64,000 nucleotides of DNA from a bacterium HR11 (GCA_002898535.1 BEHN01000002.1:186001-250000); one strand, 5' to 3'. Positions 34,622-44,418 are shown, numbered from the stretch's first letter. Made by a program: numbers and translations. The notes: generated from the sequence alone by a model not told the origin.

Positions 34622-36031
34622 ATGCGACCGAAAACGCTGATCGTCTTGGGGAGCCTGGCGGTCATCGCCGTCGGTCTCGTCGTCTTCGACGCCTACTGGG
34701 CCAAGCGGAAGGAGCGTCAGGAAGAAGCCGCCAAGAAAGTCCTGGCGGCCCTGCCATGGGAGAAAATCACCCGCCTGGAGATCGAGACGGAAAAAGAGAA
34801 GGGCGGCCGGATCGTCCTTGAGCGGACTTCGGCCGGCTCTCCTTCGACCTGGCAGATCCGCCAGCCGGTTCAGGAGGAGGCCGACGGGAGTGCCGTCGAC
34901 CGCCTCTGGAATGGTCTAAAAGACTTAACCTACGACAAGAAGTTTGCGATGGCCTCTGGCACGAAGCTCTCGGACTTTGGTCTGGACCCGCCCCGGTCGC
35001 TTATCCGTCTCCAGGACGCCGAGGGCCATACGCTGGCCGCCCTGCGGGTCGGTCGGAAGACCCCCGTCGAGGGCGACCTCTACGCCATGCTCGAGGGGAG
35101 CCGGGACGTCCTCATCGTACCGAGCTGGCGGGAATCGACCCTCGTCCCGGCCTTGAAGGACCTCCGGAACCGCCGCCTGACGACCCTGAAGGCGACAGAC
35201 TTGGCCCGCATCGTCATCGAACGGAAGGGCCTCGAGCCCCCGACCCTCGCCTTTCGAAAAGAGCAAGGCCTGTGGCGCATCGAACAACCCCGCCCCATGC
35301 TGGCCAGCGCATCGACCCTGGCCGCCCTGACCAGCACCATCGAGTTCCTGGAGGCCGAGGACTTCGTCGCCGAACGGGCGACCGACCTGGCGCCGTACGG
35401 CCTCGATAACCCGGAGGTCCGCCTGACCGTCGAGACCGCCCAGGGGGCCCAGCAGGTCTTCCTCTTCGGCAAAAAACGGGACGATGCGACCTTCTTTGCC
35501 CAGGTCGCCCAACGGCCCCGCATCGTCGCCGTCCGGCGGTCTATCGTCGAGGACCTCCAACGGGGTCTCGACTACTGGCGGTCCCAGCAGGCCGCCGACT
35601 TTGAGTCCTACAACCTCCAGTCGGCCCGCATCCGGCAGGGAACGCAGACGTGGGAGTTCGTCAAAGAAACTCAGCCGGGCGAGACCTGGAAGGAACAGTG
35701 GTTCCTGAAGGCCGGTACCCAGAAAAAGGAGATTCCCCTGAACACCGTCGAGGACTTCTTCCGGAACCTGGACTACGCCGAGGCGGCGACCATCCGGGAC
35801 GACGTCCCCGCATCCGAGTTGGCTTCGATGGGCTTGAACGACCCGGCCCTGGTCGTTCGGGTCACCGACAAGGACAAACCGACCCAGACCATCGAAATCG
35901 GTCGGGCCGGCGACAAGACGTACACCCGCAATCCGGCCTTCCCCTCGACAGTTTTCGAGCTGAAGAAGGAATCGGCCGACAAACTCTGGCAGGCCTGGGA
36001 GGAACTCAAGAAGAAGCTGCAGGGGAAATAG
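34622..36031 (+). CDS. DUF4340 family protein of the GldG-type ABC set
   Basis: A 469-residue protein with one N-terminal membrane helix (TLIVLGSLAVIAVGLVVFDAYW) and a long periplasmic part. Segments such as ITRLEIETEKEKGG, TWQIRQPVQEEADGSAVDRL, LSDFGLDPPRSLIRL and LAPYGLDNPEVRL fit DUF4340, a domain usually encoded next to GldA-F-G-like transporters. The ATG at 34622 follows GGAGG. It is separated from gldG by a 270-base repeat spacer, unlike the tight coupling within the ABC genes, but the family pairing makes joint function likely. Confidence 0.85.
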   Translation: MRPKTLIVLGSLAVIAVGLVVFDAYWAKRKERQEEAAKKVLAALPWEKITRLEIETEKEKGGRIVLERTSAGSPSTWQIRQPVQEEADGSAVDRLWNGLKDLTYDKKFAMASGTKLSDFGLDPPRSLIRLQDAEGHTLAALRVGRKTPVEGDLYAMLEGSRDVLIVPSWRESTLVPALKDLRNRRLTTLKATDLARIVIERKGLEPPTLAFRKEQGLWRIEQPRPMLASASTLAALTSTIEFLEAEDFVAERATDLAPYGLDNPEVRLTVETAQGAQQVFLFGKKRDDATFFAQVAQRPRIVAVRRSIVEDLQRGLDYWRSQQAADFESYNLQSARIRQGTQTWEFVKETQPGETWKEQWFLKAGTQKKEIPLNTVEDFFRNLDYAEAATIRDDVPASELASMGLNDPALVVRVTDKDKPTQTIEIGRAGDKTYTRNPAFPSTVFELKKESADKLWQAWEELKKKLQGK

Positions 36032-36099
36032 GGAGATGGGCGGGTCGGCAGGTCGGCAGATGGGCAGATAAGGAGGTAGGGAGATAGGGAAATGGGGAT

Positions 36100-37695
36100 C
36101 TATTCGCCATTCGCTACTCGCCGTAGGTCGGAGGGGCGGAAGACCTGGTGGCGGCGCCACTCGGGCCGCTCGAGGGGGAAATCCTCTCGATAGTGGGCGC
36201 CGCGGCTCTCCTGCCTCAGGTAGGCAAACCCGGCCAGGAGGTACAGGGCCTGCATGGCGTTGAGGGCCTCCATGACCCATCGGACGGGGACGGGGTAGGG
36301 CCACGTCCGGAGCCACTCGGAGAGACGTTGAAGGGCGGTCGTCAGGCCCGCTTCCGTGCGGATGAGGCCACATCGCTCCCACGCCAGGTCCGGGAAGGGC
36401 GGCGGCCCGGACGGGAGCGCCGTCGGCGGAGGCTCCCGGTACGGTGCCGGAAGCGGCACGTGCTTCGGGACCGGGACGGCCTGCGTGTCTTCCCAGAGGG
36501 CTTGCCCGGCCCGGGCCCCAAAGACGAGGCCGTCCAAGAGGGAGTTGCTGGCCAGGCGGTTCGCCCCATGAACGCCGTTGCAGGCGACCTCGCCGGCCGC
36601 ATAGAGGCCCGGCAGGTCCGCCCGGCCCCAGGCGTCCGTCCGGATGCCCCCCATGTAGTAGTGGGCCGCCGGGATGACGGGAATCCGGTCCCGCCCCAGG
36701 GTCAGCCCGAACTGCGCGCACACCTGAGCGACCCGGGGAAACCGTTCCCGTGCGAAGGACTCCCCGAGGGGCGACGTGTCCAAAAAGACGGGCGCGCCCG
36801 TCCGTTGAATTTCCAGGAACATCGCCCGGGCGACGACGTCCCGGGGCGCCAGCTCGCCGCGGGGGTCGTACCGAAAGAGGAAGCGTTCGCCGTCTGCGTT
36901 GACGACCCAGGCGCCTTCTCCCCGCAGGGCCTCCGTCAGCAGGAAGTGGGGGGCGCCCGGGACGTTGAGAGCCGTCGGGTGGAACTGAAAGAACTCCATA
37001 TCCTGAAACGGCAGGTCGGCCCGGAAGGCCAGTCCCAGGCCGTCGGCCGTCGCAAAGGGCGGATTTGTCGTATACCGAAAGATGCGGCCGCTCCCACCGG
37101 TCGCCAGGACGACGCCCCGACAGCGGACGTGCACGAGCCGGGGCGTGCCCGGTCCCATCAGGACGAGAAGGCCCCCGCACCGGCCGTCGTCCGTCACCGT
37201 GAGGTCCATCGTGAAGGCATACTCGTGGAACTCGATGACGGGGAGCGACCGAGCCTTCTGCATGAGGACCCGGACGATCTCCTGGCCCGTGGCGTCGCCC
37301 CCGGCGTGGAGGACCCGACGGCGGGAGTGGGCTCCCTCGATGGCAAACACGAGGCGGCCGCCGGTCCGGTCAAAGGCGGCGCCCCACTCGATGAGCTCCT
37401 CGACCCGTCGGACGCCCTCCTCGACGAGGATCCGGGCCATCTCGGGGTCCGACAGGCCGGCCCCGGCCTGGAGGGTATCCTGGAGGTGAAAGTACACCGT
37501 GTCCTCGTCGCTGAGGGCCGCCGCGATGCCGCCCTGAGCATACCGGGTATTGCTCTCGGCCAGACTGTCTTTGGCCAGGACCCAGATGCGGGAACGGCCG
37601 TCCGCCGCCAGCGCCAGGGCGATGGCCGCCCGCAGGCCGGCGACGCCGGCCCCCACGACGACGTAATCGACGGCGACCGTTTCGACAGGTTCCAT
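36100..37695 (-). CDS. nadB: L-aspartate oxidase
   Basis: First enzyme of de novo NAD synthesis: oxidises L-aspartate to iminoaspartate with FAD. The 531-residue product has the FAD motif VVGAGVAGLRAAIALA at the N-terminus, RYAQGGIAAA, the active-site region of the fumarate reductase/succinate dehydrogenase flavoprotein family (FFQFHPTALNV, AHYYMGGIRTDAWGR) and GVHGANRLASNSLLDGLVFG. The usual C-terminal helical domain is present. nadA and nadC are not in the window. The gene stands alone on the minus strand between the DUF4340 gene and moaA, with repeats at both ends. Confidence 0.95.
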   Translation of the reverse strand: MEPVETVAVDYVVVGAGVAGLRAAIALALAADGRSRIWVLAKDSLAESNTRYAQGGIAAALSDEDTVYFHLQDTLQAGAGLSDPEMARILVEEGVRRVEELIEWGAAFDRTGGRLVFAIEGAHSRRRVLHAGGDATGQEIVRVLMQKARSLPVIEFHEYAFTMDLTVTDDGRCGGLLVLMGPGTPRLVHVRCRGVVLATGGSGRIFRYTTNPPFATADGLGLAFRADLPFQDMEFFQFHPTALNVPGAPHFLLTEALRGEGAWVVNADGERFLFRYDPRGELAPRDVVARAMFLEIQRTGAPVFLDTSPLGESFARERFPRVAQVCAQFGLTLGRDRIPVIPAAHYYMGGIRTDAWGRADLPGLYAAGEVACNGVHGANRLASNSLLDGLVFGARAGQALWEDTQAVPVPKHVPLPAPYREPPPTALPSGPPPFPDLAWERCGLIRTEAGLTTALQRLSEWLRTWPYPVPVRWVMEALNAMQALYLLAGFAYLRQESRGAHYREDFPLERPEWRRHQVFRPSDLRRVANGE

Positions 37696-38063
37696 GCTTG
37701 CCTTGACGGAGCCGGAGGTGCAAGATACAAGATGCAGGATGCAGGATGCAAGCCGGACAGCCGGTCGCAGGTCCCGGACGTCGGGTCCCAGGAGAGGACC
37801 GGAGCCATTCGGCAGTTCGGGAGTCTGGGCATTCGGCCGATGGGCAGGTCGGCAGACAGGCCGTTTTCGTCCAAGCCCCGCTCGCCCGAGCGGGGTCGCG
37901 AGATGAGTCCTGGACTGCCGGGGCTCGGATCGCCCGACGCCACCCCGTGACCGTCCGCCAGACGGAGGGAGGTCCGGCGGGAGGGGCTATCTTTCACCGG
38001 CACCCGGGACCTGAGACCGCATATCCAGTTTGAATATTTTGAATATTCCAGTTTGAGGTAGGG
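37696..38063. other. divergent spacer nadB-moaA with repeats
   Basis: No gene. It has a CARGATR heptamer array (37721-37752), forward octamers (about 37806-37860), the CCCCGCTC palindrome (37876-37895) and, just before moaA, a small AT-rich inverted repeat GAATATT TTG AATATTC (about 38033-38050) set between two CCAGTTTGA direct repeats, a possible operator. I looked for a molybdenum-cofactor riboswitch and could not support one. Confidence 0.7.
37876..37895. repeat. CCCCGCTC palindrome, copy 2
   Basis: CCCCGCTCGCCCGAGCGGGG followed by TCGCGA. Confidence 0.85.
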
Positions 38064-39098
38064 ATGACCCGTCGGCCCGTGTCGCCCGTGCGGGACGTCT
38101 TTGGTCGGCCGATGACCGATTTGCGGATTTCGGTCACGGACCGTTGCAACTTCCGGTGTGTCTTCTGCATGCCGCCCGACCGGGTCTACGCCTTCCTCCC
38201 CCGAGAGGAGCTCCTGACCTTCGAGGAGATCACCCGTCTGGCCCGCCTGTTTGTCGAGATGGGCGTCCGGAAGATCCGCATCACGGGCGGCGAACCCCTG
38301 CTCCGGAGCGAAATCGAGAAGCTCATCGCCATGCTGGCCCGTATCCCCGGCCTGGAGGACCTGGCCCTGACGACGAACGGCTACCTCTTGGCCCAGAAGG
38401 CGGCGGCCCTGAAGGCGGCCGGCCTGCGGCGGGTGACCGTCAGCCTCCATGCCCTGGAGGACTCGACCTTCGGCCAGATCAACGGACGCGGCATCGGGGT
38501 CTCCCGAGTCCTGGAGGGCATCGAGAGGGCCGTCGAAGTCGGTCTGGTCCCGGTCAAGATCAACGTCGTCGTCCTCCGGGGCGTCAACGACCATCAGGTC
38601 GTCGAGCTGGCCCGTTTCTTCAAGCGGCCTCACTGTGTCGTGCGGTTCATCGAGTACATGGACGTCGGGACCGTGAACGGATGGAACCTGGAGAAGGTCG
38701 TGCCGGCTCGGGAGATCGTCGAGATGATCGACCGGGCGATGCCCCTGGAGCCGCTCCCCCGGGAGTATGCCGGCGAAGTCGCCCTCCGGTTTCGCTACCG
38801 GGACGACGGGACCGAGGTCGGCGTCATCGCCTCGGTGACGGAGCCCTTCTGTGGGGACTGTTCGAGGGTCCGGCTGTCGTCAGACGGGAGGCTCTATACG
38901 TGCCTGTTTGCGGCCGAGGGTCACGACCTGAAGGGACCCCTCCGGGCGGGTGCGACCGACGAGGAGCTGAAGGCGATCATCGCCTCGGTCTGGTCCCGTC
39001 GGACGGACCGGTACTCGGAGGAACGGACGGCCGCCTTACGGCAGGGCCAGCCTCGGACGCCCGTCCCGAAGGTCGAGATGTTCCGGATCGGAGGGTAG
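38064..39098 (+). CDS. moaA: GTP 3',8-cyclase (molybdenum cofactor synthesis)
   Basis: Radical-SAM enzyme that starts molybdopterin synthesis from GTP. The 344-residue product carries both Fe-S cluster motifs: N-terminal CNFRCVFC (CxxxCxxC) for SAM cleavage and C-terminal CGDCSRVRLSSDGRLYTCLF. ITGGEPLLR and TTNG are the usual SAM-binding blocks. The C-terminal GG is present. No other moa or moe genes are in the window, but a MocA-like cytidylyltransferase lies at 46536-47162, in keeping with a molybdoenzyme elsewhere. Confidence 0.96.
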   Translation: MTRRPVSPVRDVFGRPMTDLRISVTDRCNFRCVFCMPPDRVYAFLPREELLTFEEITRLARLFVEMGVRKIRITGGEPLLRSEIEKLIAMLARIPGLEDLALTTNGYLLAQKAAALKAAGLRRVTVSLHALEDSTFGQINGRGIGVSRVLEGIERAVEVGLVPVKINVVVLRGVNDHQVVELARFFKRPHCVVRFIEYMDVGTVNGWNLEKVVPAREIVEMIDRAMPLEPLPREYAGEVALRFRYRDDGTEVGVIASVTEPFCGDCSRVRLSSDGRLYTCLFAAEGHDLKGPLRAGATDEELKAIIASVWSRRTDRYSEERTAALRQGQPRTPVPKVEMFRIGG

Positions 39099-39240
39099 CC
39101 GCAGGATCGGGCGCCGGGTCCCTGGGGCCAGATGCCGGGAGGCGAGTGGGTCTTCCAAGACGGTCCTGGGGTCTGTGATGGGAGCCCGGAGCCCTTTCCG
39201 GGGACCCGACACCCCATCCGTCAACGGGAGGTCGCACCGC

Positions 39241-41673
39241 ATGAGCACCGGGGCTTCGCAAGGGCGACCGGTTGGCTCGTCGGGGACAGACGTCCGTCTC
39301 CGACGACGACTTCAAGAGACGGTCGCCCTGATTTCGGCCGGCGTGGGATTATTCTTCCTGCTGAGCTTGATCTCTTATCACCCCCTGGACGTGGCCTCGG
39401 CGGCTTATACCGACGTGGCCCACGAACGGGCCAACCTGGGCGGCCGCCTCGGGGCCTGGGCCGCCGAATACTTCTTCCAGACGTTCGGCCTATCGGCCTT
39501 CTGGATCCCGGTCCTTCTATTTCTACTGGCCTACCGGTGGGCCCGGGAGTCGGGTCCGACATCGGAATGGTCGTGGCTGGGCTTCCTGGCGACGGTCCTG
39601 AGCACGGCCGGCCTGATCGGCCTGTGGCTTCCCGAGTTTCGGCTGACGGTCCAGGTCGGGGACGAAGCCTTGTCTATCGGGATGGCCGGCGGCGGCTGGC
39701 TGGGTCAGACCCTGGCCCGGTATGGGGCCGAGTGGGTCGGCCGGTGGGGGGCCACGGTGGCCGGTGCCCTCGGGACCTTGATCGGCCTGGCCTTGGTGAC
39801 GGCCTGGCCACCTTGGACGGGCCTGCGCCGACTCGGGCAGTGGGCCTACCTGCGGGGCCAACTCCTCTGGACGGCCTACCAGGGGTACCGCCAGCGGAAG
39901 GCCTTAGAACGGCTCCACCGACCGGTCGAGCGGCCGGGGGCGGCGACCCCGACGCGAGAGGCCCCCGCCCCGACGACGCCGACCCCTGTCGCATCGCCGG
40001 AGACCCCCATCGAGGTCACCCGGGAGGACGTGCCGCCGGTCGAAATCGTCGAGAAGAAGCGACCGATTTTGCAAACGGACCGGACTTGGCGGCGGAAGCC
40101 TGCGGTCGAGAAACCGGAACCGGTCCCGGTATCCTCGGGCGGCGAGGAAATCGACGAGCTGGAGACAGAAGCCCGCCGGTGGTACGAGCAGGCCCGCCAG
40201 GGTCAGAGCGCCGAGGGCTACGTCCTGCCGCCCTACCAGATGCTGGTCCCTGCGGAGACCCACGAAGGCCCCTCTCCGAAAGAGCTGGCCGAAACGGCCC
40301 GGGTCATCCAGGCCAAGCTGGCCGAGTTCGACATCGAGGGCGAAATTACCCGGGCCCTCTCGGGACCCGTCGTGACGACCTTCGAGTTCCGACCGGCCCC
40401 CGGCGTCAAGATTAGCCGCATCCAGGGCTTGGCCGAGGACCTGGCCTTGGCCCTGGGGACCGAGTCGGTCCGGATCGACCGGATCGTCCACGAGTCGGCC
40501 ATCGGCATCGAGGTCCCCAACCGCCAGCGGTCGGTCATCGCCCTCCGGGAAGTCGTCGAGTCGGAGATCTTCCTGCATAGCCGGATGCCGATGACGATCG
40601 CCCTCGGCCAGACGGTCCACGGCGAGCCCTACGTGACCTCCCTCTTGAAGATGCCCCACCTGCTGATCGCCGGGGCGACGGGATCGGGCAAGAGCGTGGC
40701 CCTCAACTGCATCATCGTCAGCCTCCTCCTCAAGCACACGCCTGACGAGGTCCGTCTCGTTTTGATCGACCCCAAGCACGTCGAACTCAAGCTGTACAAC
40801 GGGATTCCCCACCTGCTGACGCCCGTCATCACGGACGCCCAAAAGGCCTCGGCCGCCCTCAAGTGGCTGACCCGGGAGATGGAAGAACGCCAACGCCAGC
40901 TGGCCCTCTTCAACGTGCGGAACCTTTTACAATACAACCAGATGGTCCAGACCCAGCGGGGCCGGCGGCTGGCTCAACGCCTGGGCATCGAGCGCCCGAG
41001 TCCCCTGCCCTTTTACATCGTCGTCATCGACGAATTTGCCGACCTCATGGCCGTCTCCTCCCGGGAGGTCGAGGACTCCATCCAGCGGCTTTCCCAGATG
41101 GCCCGCGCCGTCGGCATCCACCTCATCCTGGCGACCCAGCGGCCCTCGGTCGATGTCATCACGGGCGTCATCAAGGCGAACTTCCCGTGCCGCATCGCCT
41201 TCCGGGTCGCCTCGTCGGCCGACTCTCGCACGATTCTCGACCGGGCCGGGGCCGAACGCTTGCTGGGCCGGGGCGACATGCTGTTCGTCCCACCTGAGAG
41301 CTATCGCATGGTCCGCCTCCACGGGGCCTACGTCTCCGAGGCCGAGATCGAAAAGGTCGTCCGCTTCTGGCAACAGCAGGGCGAACCCCAGTACTCGACG
41401 ACCCAGTTCGAGCGGGTCCTGGAGATGAGCCCCGCAGGCTCCAACGGAGGCGACGAGGACTGGAACGACCCCCTCTACGACGAGGCCGTTCAGATCGTGC
41501 TCCGGACGGGGAAGACGTCCATCTCGTACCTCCAGCGGGCCATGCGCATCGGCTACAACCGGGCGGCCCGCCTCATCGAGATCATGGAGCACAACGGCGT
41601 CCTGTCTCCGCCGGACCATCAGGGCCAGCGCAAGATTCTGGTCTCCACGGACGTGACCCCGGGAAAGGACTGA
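39241..41673 (+). CDS. ftsK: DNA translocase FtsK/SpoIIIE
   Basis: Pumps DNA through the division septum and helps resolve chromosome dimers. The 810-residue product has about four N-terminal membrane helices, a Pro/Thr-rich linker, the RecA-like motor with Walker A GATGSGKSVALN (about residue 478) and Walker B FYIVVIDEFADLM (about 590), the LATQRPSVDVITGVIKANFP segment, and a C-terminal winged-helix gamma domain (ISYLQRAMRIGYNRAARLIE) that reads KOPS/SRS DNA motifs. The ATG at 39241 follows GGGAGG; an upstream ATG at 39175 is in frame but lacks a site. Confidence 0.95.
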   Translation: MSTGASQGRPVGSSGTDVRLRRRLQETVALISAGVGLFFLLSLISYHPLDVASAAYTDVAHERANLGGRLGAWAAEYFFQTFGLSAFWIPVLLFLLAYRWARESGPTSEWSWLGFLATVLSTAGLIGLWLPEFRLTVQVGDEALSIGMAGGGWLGQTLARYGAEWVGRWGATVAGALGTLIGLALVTAWPPWTGLRRLGQWAYLRGQLLWTAYQGYRQRKALERLHRPVERPGAATPTREAPAPTTPTPVASPETPIEVTREDVPPVEIVEKKRPILQTDRTWRRKPAVEKPEPVPVSSGGEEIDELETEARRWYEQARQGQSAEGYVLPPYQMLVPAETHEGPSPKELAETARVIQAKLAEFDIEGEITRALSGPVVTTFEFRPAPGVKISRIQGLAEDLALALGTESVRIDRIVHESAIGIEVPNRQRSVIALREVVESEIFLHSRMPMTIALGQTVHGEPYVTSLLKMPHLLIAGATGSGKSVALNCIIVSLLLKHTPDEVRLVLIDPKHVELKLYNGIPHLLTPVITDAQKASAALKWLTREMEERQRQLALFNVRNLLQYNQMVQTQRGRRLAQRLGIERPSPLPFYIVVIDEFADLMAVSSREVEDSIQRLSQMARAVGIHLILATQRPSVDVITGVIKANFPCRIAFRVASSADSRTILDRAGAERLLGRGDMLFVPPESYRMVRLHGAYVSEAEIEKVVRFWQQQGEPQYSTTQFERVLEMSPAGSNGGDEDWNDPLYDEAVQIVLRTGKTSISYLQRAMRIGYNRAARLIEIMEHNGVLSPPDHQGQRKILVSTDVTPGKD

Positions 41674-41765
41674 AACTCATCTCCACATCGGGTCCCGGGG
41701 AGGGACCTCAGACCAGGATACAAGGATAAAGATGGGGGATAGAAATTGAGGAATGGAGATCCAAG

Positions 41766-41785
41766 CCCCGCCCGCCAGAGCGGCG
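41766..41785. repeat. CCCCGCTC palindrome, copy 3
   Basis: CCCCGCCCGCCAGAGCGGCG, two changes from copy 1, followed by TCGCGAGA. Confidence 0.8.
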
Positions 41786-41846
41786 TCGCGAGACAGCCCA
41801 CGGACTACAGACTACTGCTGTGTTAATCGGCCAGTACCTAACACCC

Positions 41847-41882
41847 ATTCGCTGTTCGCCATTCGCTATTCCCCGTTCGCTG
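41847..41882. repeat. heptamer array RTTCGCY
   Basis: Same units and GGTCGGGTCGGC tail as 3564-3599. Confidence 0.8.
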
Positions 41883-41975
41883 ATTGGTCGGGTCGGCGTC
41901 GGCCCGTCGTTACGTCGTCCCGACGTCCCGGCGCTTGAGAGACCCCTAAAGCCCCAGCGGGTGATAGGTCCCAAA

Positions 41976-42005
41976 TTGACAAAGGGTTCGGGGTTCTCCT
42001 ATAAT
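41976..42005 (+). promoter_or_regulatory. consensus promoter of xoxF
   Basis: TTGACA at 41976-41981, 18-base spacer, TATAAT at 42000-42005. Both hexamers are perfect, predicting strong expression and a leader of about 325 bases. Confidence 0.85.
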
Positions 42006-42338
42006 GAGGGATGACATAAGGGGGCTGGGGCGGTGCCCGCCGCCCTTGCAAAGAAGCCTGGAAGGGTGCAATGCGGCACCATACCCCTTGGTGTGTTTGC
42101 TTGTCCGACTTGCATCGGCCGCCGACCGACCAGGTCCTACCCGCCTATCTGTCCTCGAGTCCTTCCCTTCCATCCCTTCCCCGGAGAAGAGAACAAGGTA
42201 AGGCCCTCATCCCGACTTCTAATCCGCAATCTGCAATCTTGACGTTCCCTCTCGACGAAAAAAGAACGTCCGAGACGACTTGTCCTTTCTTCCCTCCTCC
42301 TGGGTATGTCCCTCCGCACTTATCCTTGGAGGGGAACT

Positions 42339-44168
42339 ATGCGGAGCAAATGGGTTTTACCCTGGCTGGCCTTCGGGCTGGTCCTGGTGCCCTTCGTGGC
42401 TTACCCCAACGAGGAGGTCCTCCGCCTGGGCAAGGACCCTGGCCAGTGGCCGATGCAACGGAAAAACTACTGGGCCACGGGCTACAGTGAATTAAACCAG
42501 ATCAACACCCAGAACGTGTCCCGGCTCAAGGTGGCGTGGACGTTCTCGACGGGGGCCCTGCGGGGCCACGAGGGGTCGCCCCTGGTGGTCGGCACGACGA
42601 TGTACGTCCACTCGGCTTACCCGAACCACGTGTACGCCCTGGACCTGACCAAGAAGCCTTACGCCCTCAAGTGGAAGTACACCCCCAAGCAGGACGAACG
42701 GGCCGTCCCCGTGGCGTGCTGTGACCTGGTCAATCGCGGCCTGGCGTACGCCAACGGCAAGATCTTCCTGAACACCCTGGACGGGCAGGTCATCGCCCTG
42801 GACGCCAACACGGGCAAGGAGGTTTGGAAGACCAAGCACGCCGACCCGGCCCGAGGGGAAACCATCACGATGCCCCCCATCGTCGTCCATGACAAGGTCC
42901 TCGTCGGCATCTCCGGCGGTGAGTTCGCCGTGCGGGGACGGGTCGCCGCTTACGACATCAACACGGGCAAGCGGGTATGGCTGGCGTACAACACGGGTCC
43001 CGACGAAGACCTCTTGCTGGACCCCGACTTTAACAAGGAGAACCCCCACTACGGCCGCTTCGGCGAGGGGACCCGGACGTGGGCCGGTGAAGAGTGGAAG
43101 ATCGGCGGCGCCACCCAATGGGGCTGGCTGTCCTATGACCCCGACCTGAACCTCTACTATTACGGGACCTCGAATCCCGGGACGTGGAACCCGACCCAGC
43201 GGTGCCCGGCGGGTCGGGACCCCAAGAAGGGCGAGTGCGACAACAAGTGGTCGACGTCCATTTGGGCCCGGAACCCCGACACGGGCCGGGGTCGGTGGGC
43301 CTACCAGATGACGCCCTGGGACGCCTGGGACTACGACGGCGTCAACGAGAACATCTTGGTCGACCTGACCATCGGCGGCAAGAAGGTGAAGGCCCTCGTC
43401 CACTTCGACCGGAACGGGTTTGCCTACACGCTGGACCGGGCCACCGGGACGCTCTATGTGGCCGAGCCGTTCGTGTACGTGAACTGGGCGAAGGGCGTCG
43501 ACAAGAAGACGGGCCGTCCCATCGAGGTCCCCGAGAAGCGGACGAAGCAGGGCGTGGACACCAAGAACATCTGCCCCTGCGCCATGGGCGGCAAGGACCA
43601 ACAACCCGCGGCCTACTCGCCCCAGACGGGCCTGTTCTATGTCCCGACCAACAACATGTGCATGAACTACGAGGGCGTCGAGGTCAAGTTCACGGCCGGG
43701 GCGCCTTACGTCGGGGCCAACGTCCTGATGTTCCCGGGCCATGAGGGCAAGGACGACTACTGGGGCGCCCTGATCGCCTGGGACGCCACGACCGGCAAGC
43801 GTGTCTGGGAGATCCGGGAGAAGTTCCCGGCCTGGAGCGGCGTCTTGGCGACGGGCGGCGGCCTCGTCTTCTACGGGACGATGGACGGTTGGTTCAAGGC
43901 CGTGGACGCCAAGTCCGGCAAGGTCCTGTGGCAGCACAAGGTCGGCTCGGGCATCATCGCGGCACCGATGACCTTCCTGGGTCCGGACGGCAAGCAGTAC
44001 ATCGCGACCTACTCGGGCGTCGGTGGGTGGTTCGGCCTGCCGGTGGCGGCGGGTCTGCCGCCGGACGACCCCTTCGGCGCCCTGGGTGCCGTCGGGGCGG
44101 CCTACCAGTCGGGCTTGGATAAGGCCACGACACTGGGCGGCATGCTCTACGTGTTCGCCCTCGAGTAA
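42339..44168 (+). CDS. xoxF: lanthanide-dependent PQQ methanol dehydrogenase, XoxF type
   Basis: Periplasmic quinoprotein that oxidises methanol to formaldehyde or formate and passes electrons to cytochrome c. The 609-residue precursor has a signal peptide and the eight-bladed propeller repeats. Visible site residues: vicinal disulfide C127-C128 (VACCDLVN) over PQQ, metal ligands E195 and N279, catalytic base D331, and D333 two residues later in AWDYDGVNE. This second Asp marks the rare-earth (Ln) form; the calcium form MxaF has Ala there. The ATG at 42339 follows GGAGGGG; the in-frame ATG at 42306 is less likely. A strong terminator follows. XoxJ and a cytochrome fusion are next, completing the oxidation system; PQQ synthesis genes are not in the window. 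Confidence 0.95.
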   Translation: MRSKWVLPWLAFGLVLVPFVAYPNEEVLRLGKDPGQWPMQRKNYWATGYSELNQINTQNVSRLKVAWTFSTGALRGHEGSPLVVGTTMYVHSAYPNHVYALDLTKKPYALKWKYTPKQDERAVPVACCDLVNRGLAYANGKIFLNTLDGQVIALDANTGKEVWKTKHADPARGETITMPPIVVHDKVLVGISGGEFAVRGRVAAYDINTGKRVWLAYNTGPDEDLLLDPDFNKENPHYGRFGEGTRTWAGEEWKIGGATQWGWLSYDPDLNLYYYGTSNPGTWNPTQRCPAGRDPKKGECDNKWSTSIWARNPDTGRGRWAYQMTPWDAWDYDGVNENILVDLTIGGKKVKALVHFDRNGFAYTLDRATGTLYVAEPFVYVNWAKGVDKKTGRPIEVPEKRTKQGVDTKNICPCAMGGKDQQPAAYSPQTGLFYVPTNNMCMNYEGVEVKFTAGAPYVGANVLMFPGHEGKDDYWGALIAWDATTGKRVWEIREKFPAWSGVLATGGGLVFYGTMDGWFKAVDAKSGKVLWQHKVGSGIIAAPMTFLGPDGKQYIATYSGVGGWFGLPVAAGLPPDDPFGALGAVGAAYQSGLDKATTLGGMLYVFALE

Positions 44169-44193
44169 GATACGGTAACCCTCTGAAATCGTC

Positions 44194-44232
44194 GCTCCCC
44201 GTCCCGTCTCTCGACGGGGCGGGGAGCTTTAT
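44194..44232 (+). terminator. rho-independent terminator after xoxF
   Basis: GCTCCCCG TCCCGTC loop TCTC GACGGGG CGGGGAGC: a 15-pair stem (one G-U) at 44194-44227, followed by TTTAT. Confidence 0.85.
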
Positions 44233-44286
44233 CCATCCCCCACCCTGACCGTGGACCCCGCCGGAGAAAGCGAGGCAAGATCCCAG

Positions 44287-44306
44287 CCCCGCTCACCAGA
44301 GTGGGG
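44287..44306. repeat. CCCCGCTC palindrome, copy 4
   Basis: CCCCGCTCACCAGAGTGGGG; the two changes keep pairing (C-A to G-T partners), evidence that the hairpin itself is kept. Confidence 0.85.
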
Positions 44307-44418
44307 GTCCATATCAGGATGCAAGGGGATCGGGAATGGTGAATGGAGAGAACACGCTGGCGGATGGCTGGTATTGATATCATATACTATACAGGTTGAA
44401 CGTTTTGGGGATGTTAAG

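Larger units (their letters stand above)
41674..42338. other. long spacer with repeats, xoxF promoter and 330-base leader
   Basis: No gene. A CCCCGCTC palindrome (41766-41785), an RTTCGCY heptamer array (41847-41882) and GTCGTTACG-like palindromic tail come first. The promoter is at 41976-42005. The leader that follows (42012-42338) has several possible stems early on, for example TTGCA...TGCAA around 42048-42080, but I could not assign it to a known riboswitch class. Confidence 0.7.

Noticed and set aside
37920-38060. Molybdenum-cofactor riboswitch upstream of moaA
   Set aside because: The sequence has GC-rich stems but not the conserved core of that RNA class as I know it; only a small AT-rich inverted repeat is supported.
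42339-44168. Calcium-type methanol dehydrogenase (MxaF)
   Set aside because: The residue two after the catalytic Asp is Asp (D333), not Ala, and no mxaI or mxaG-type neighbours are present.
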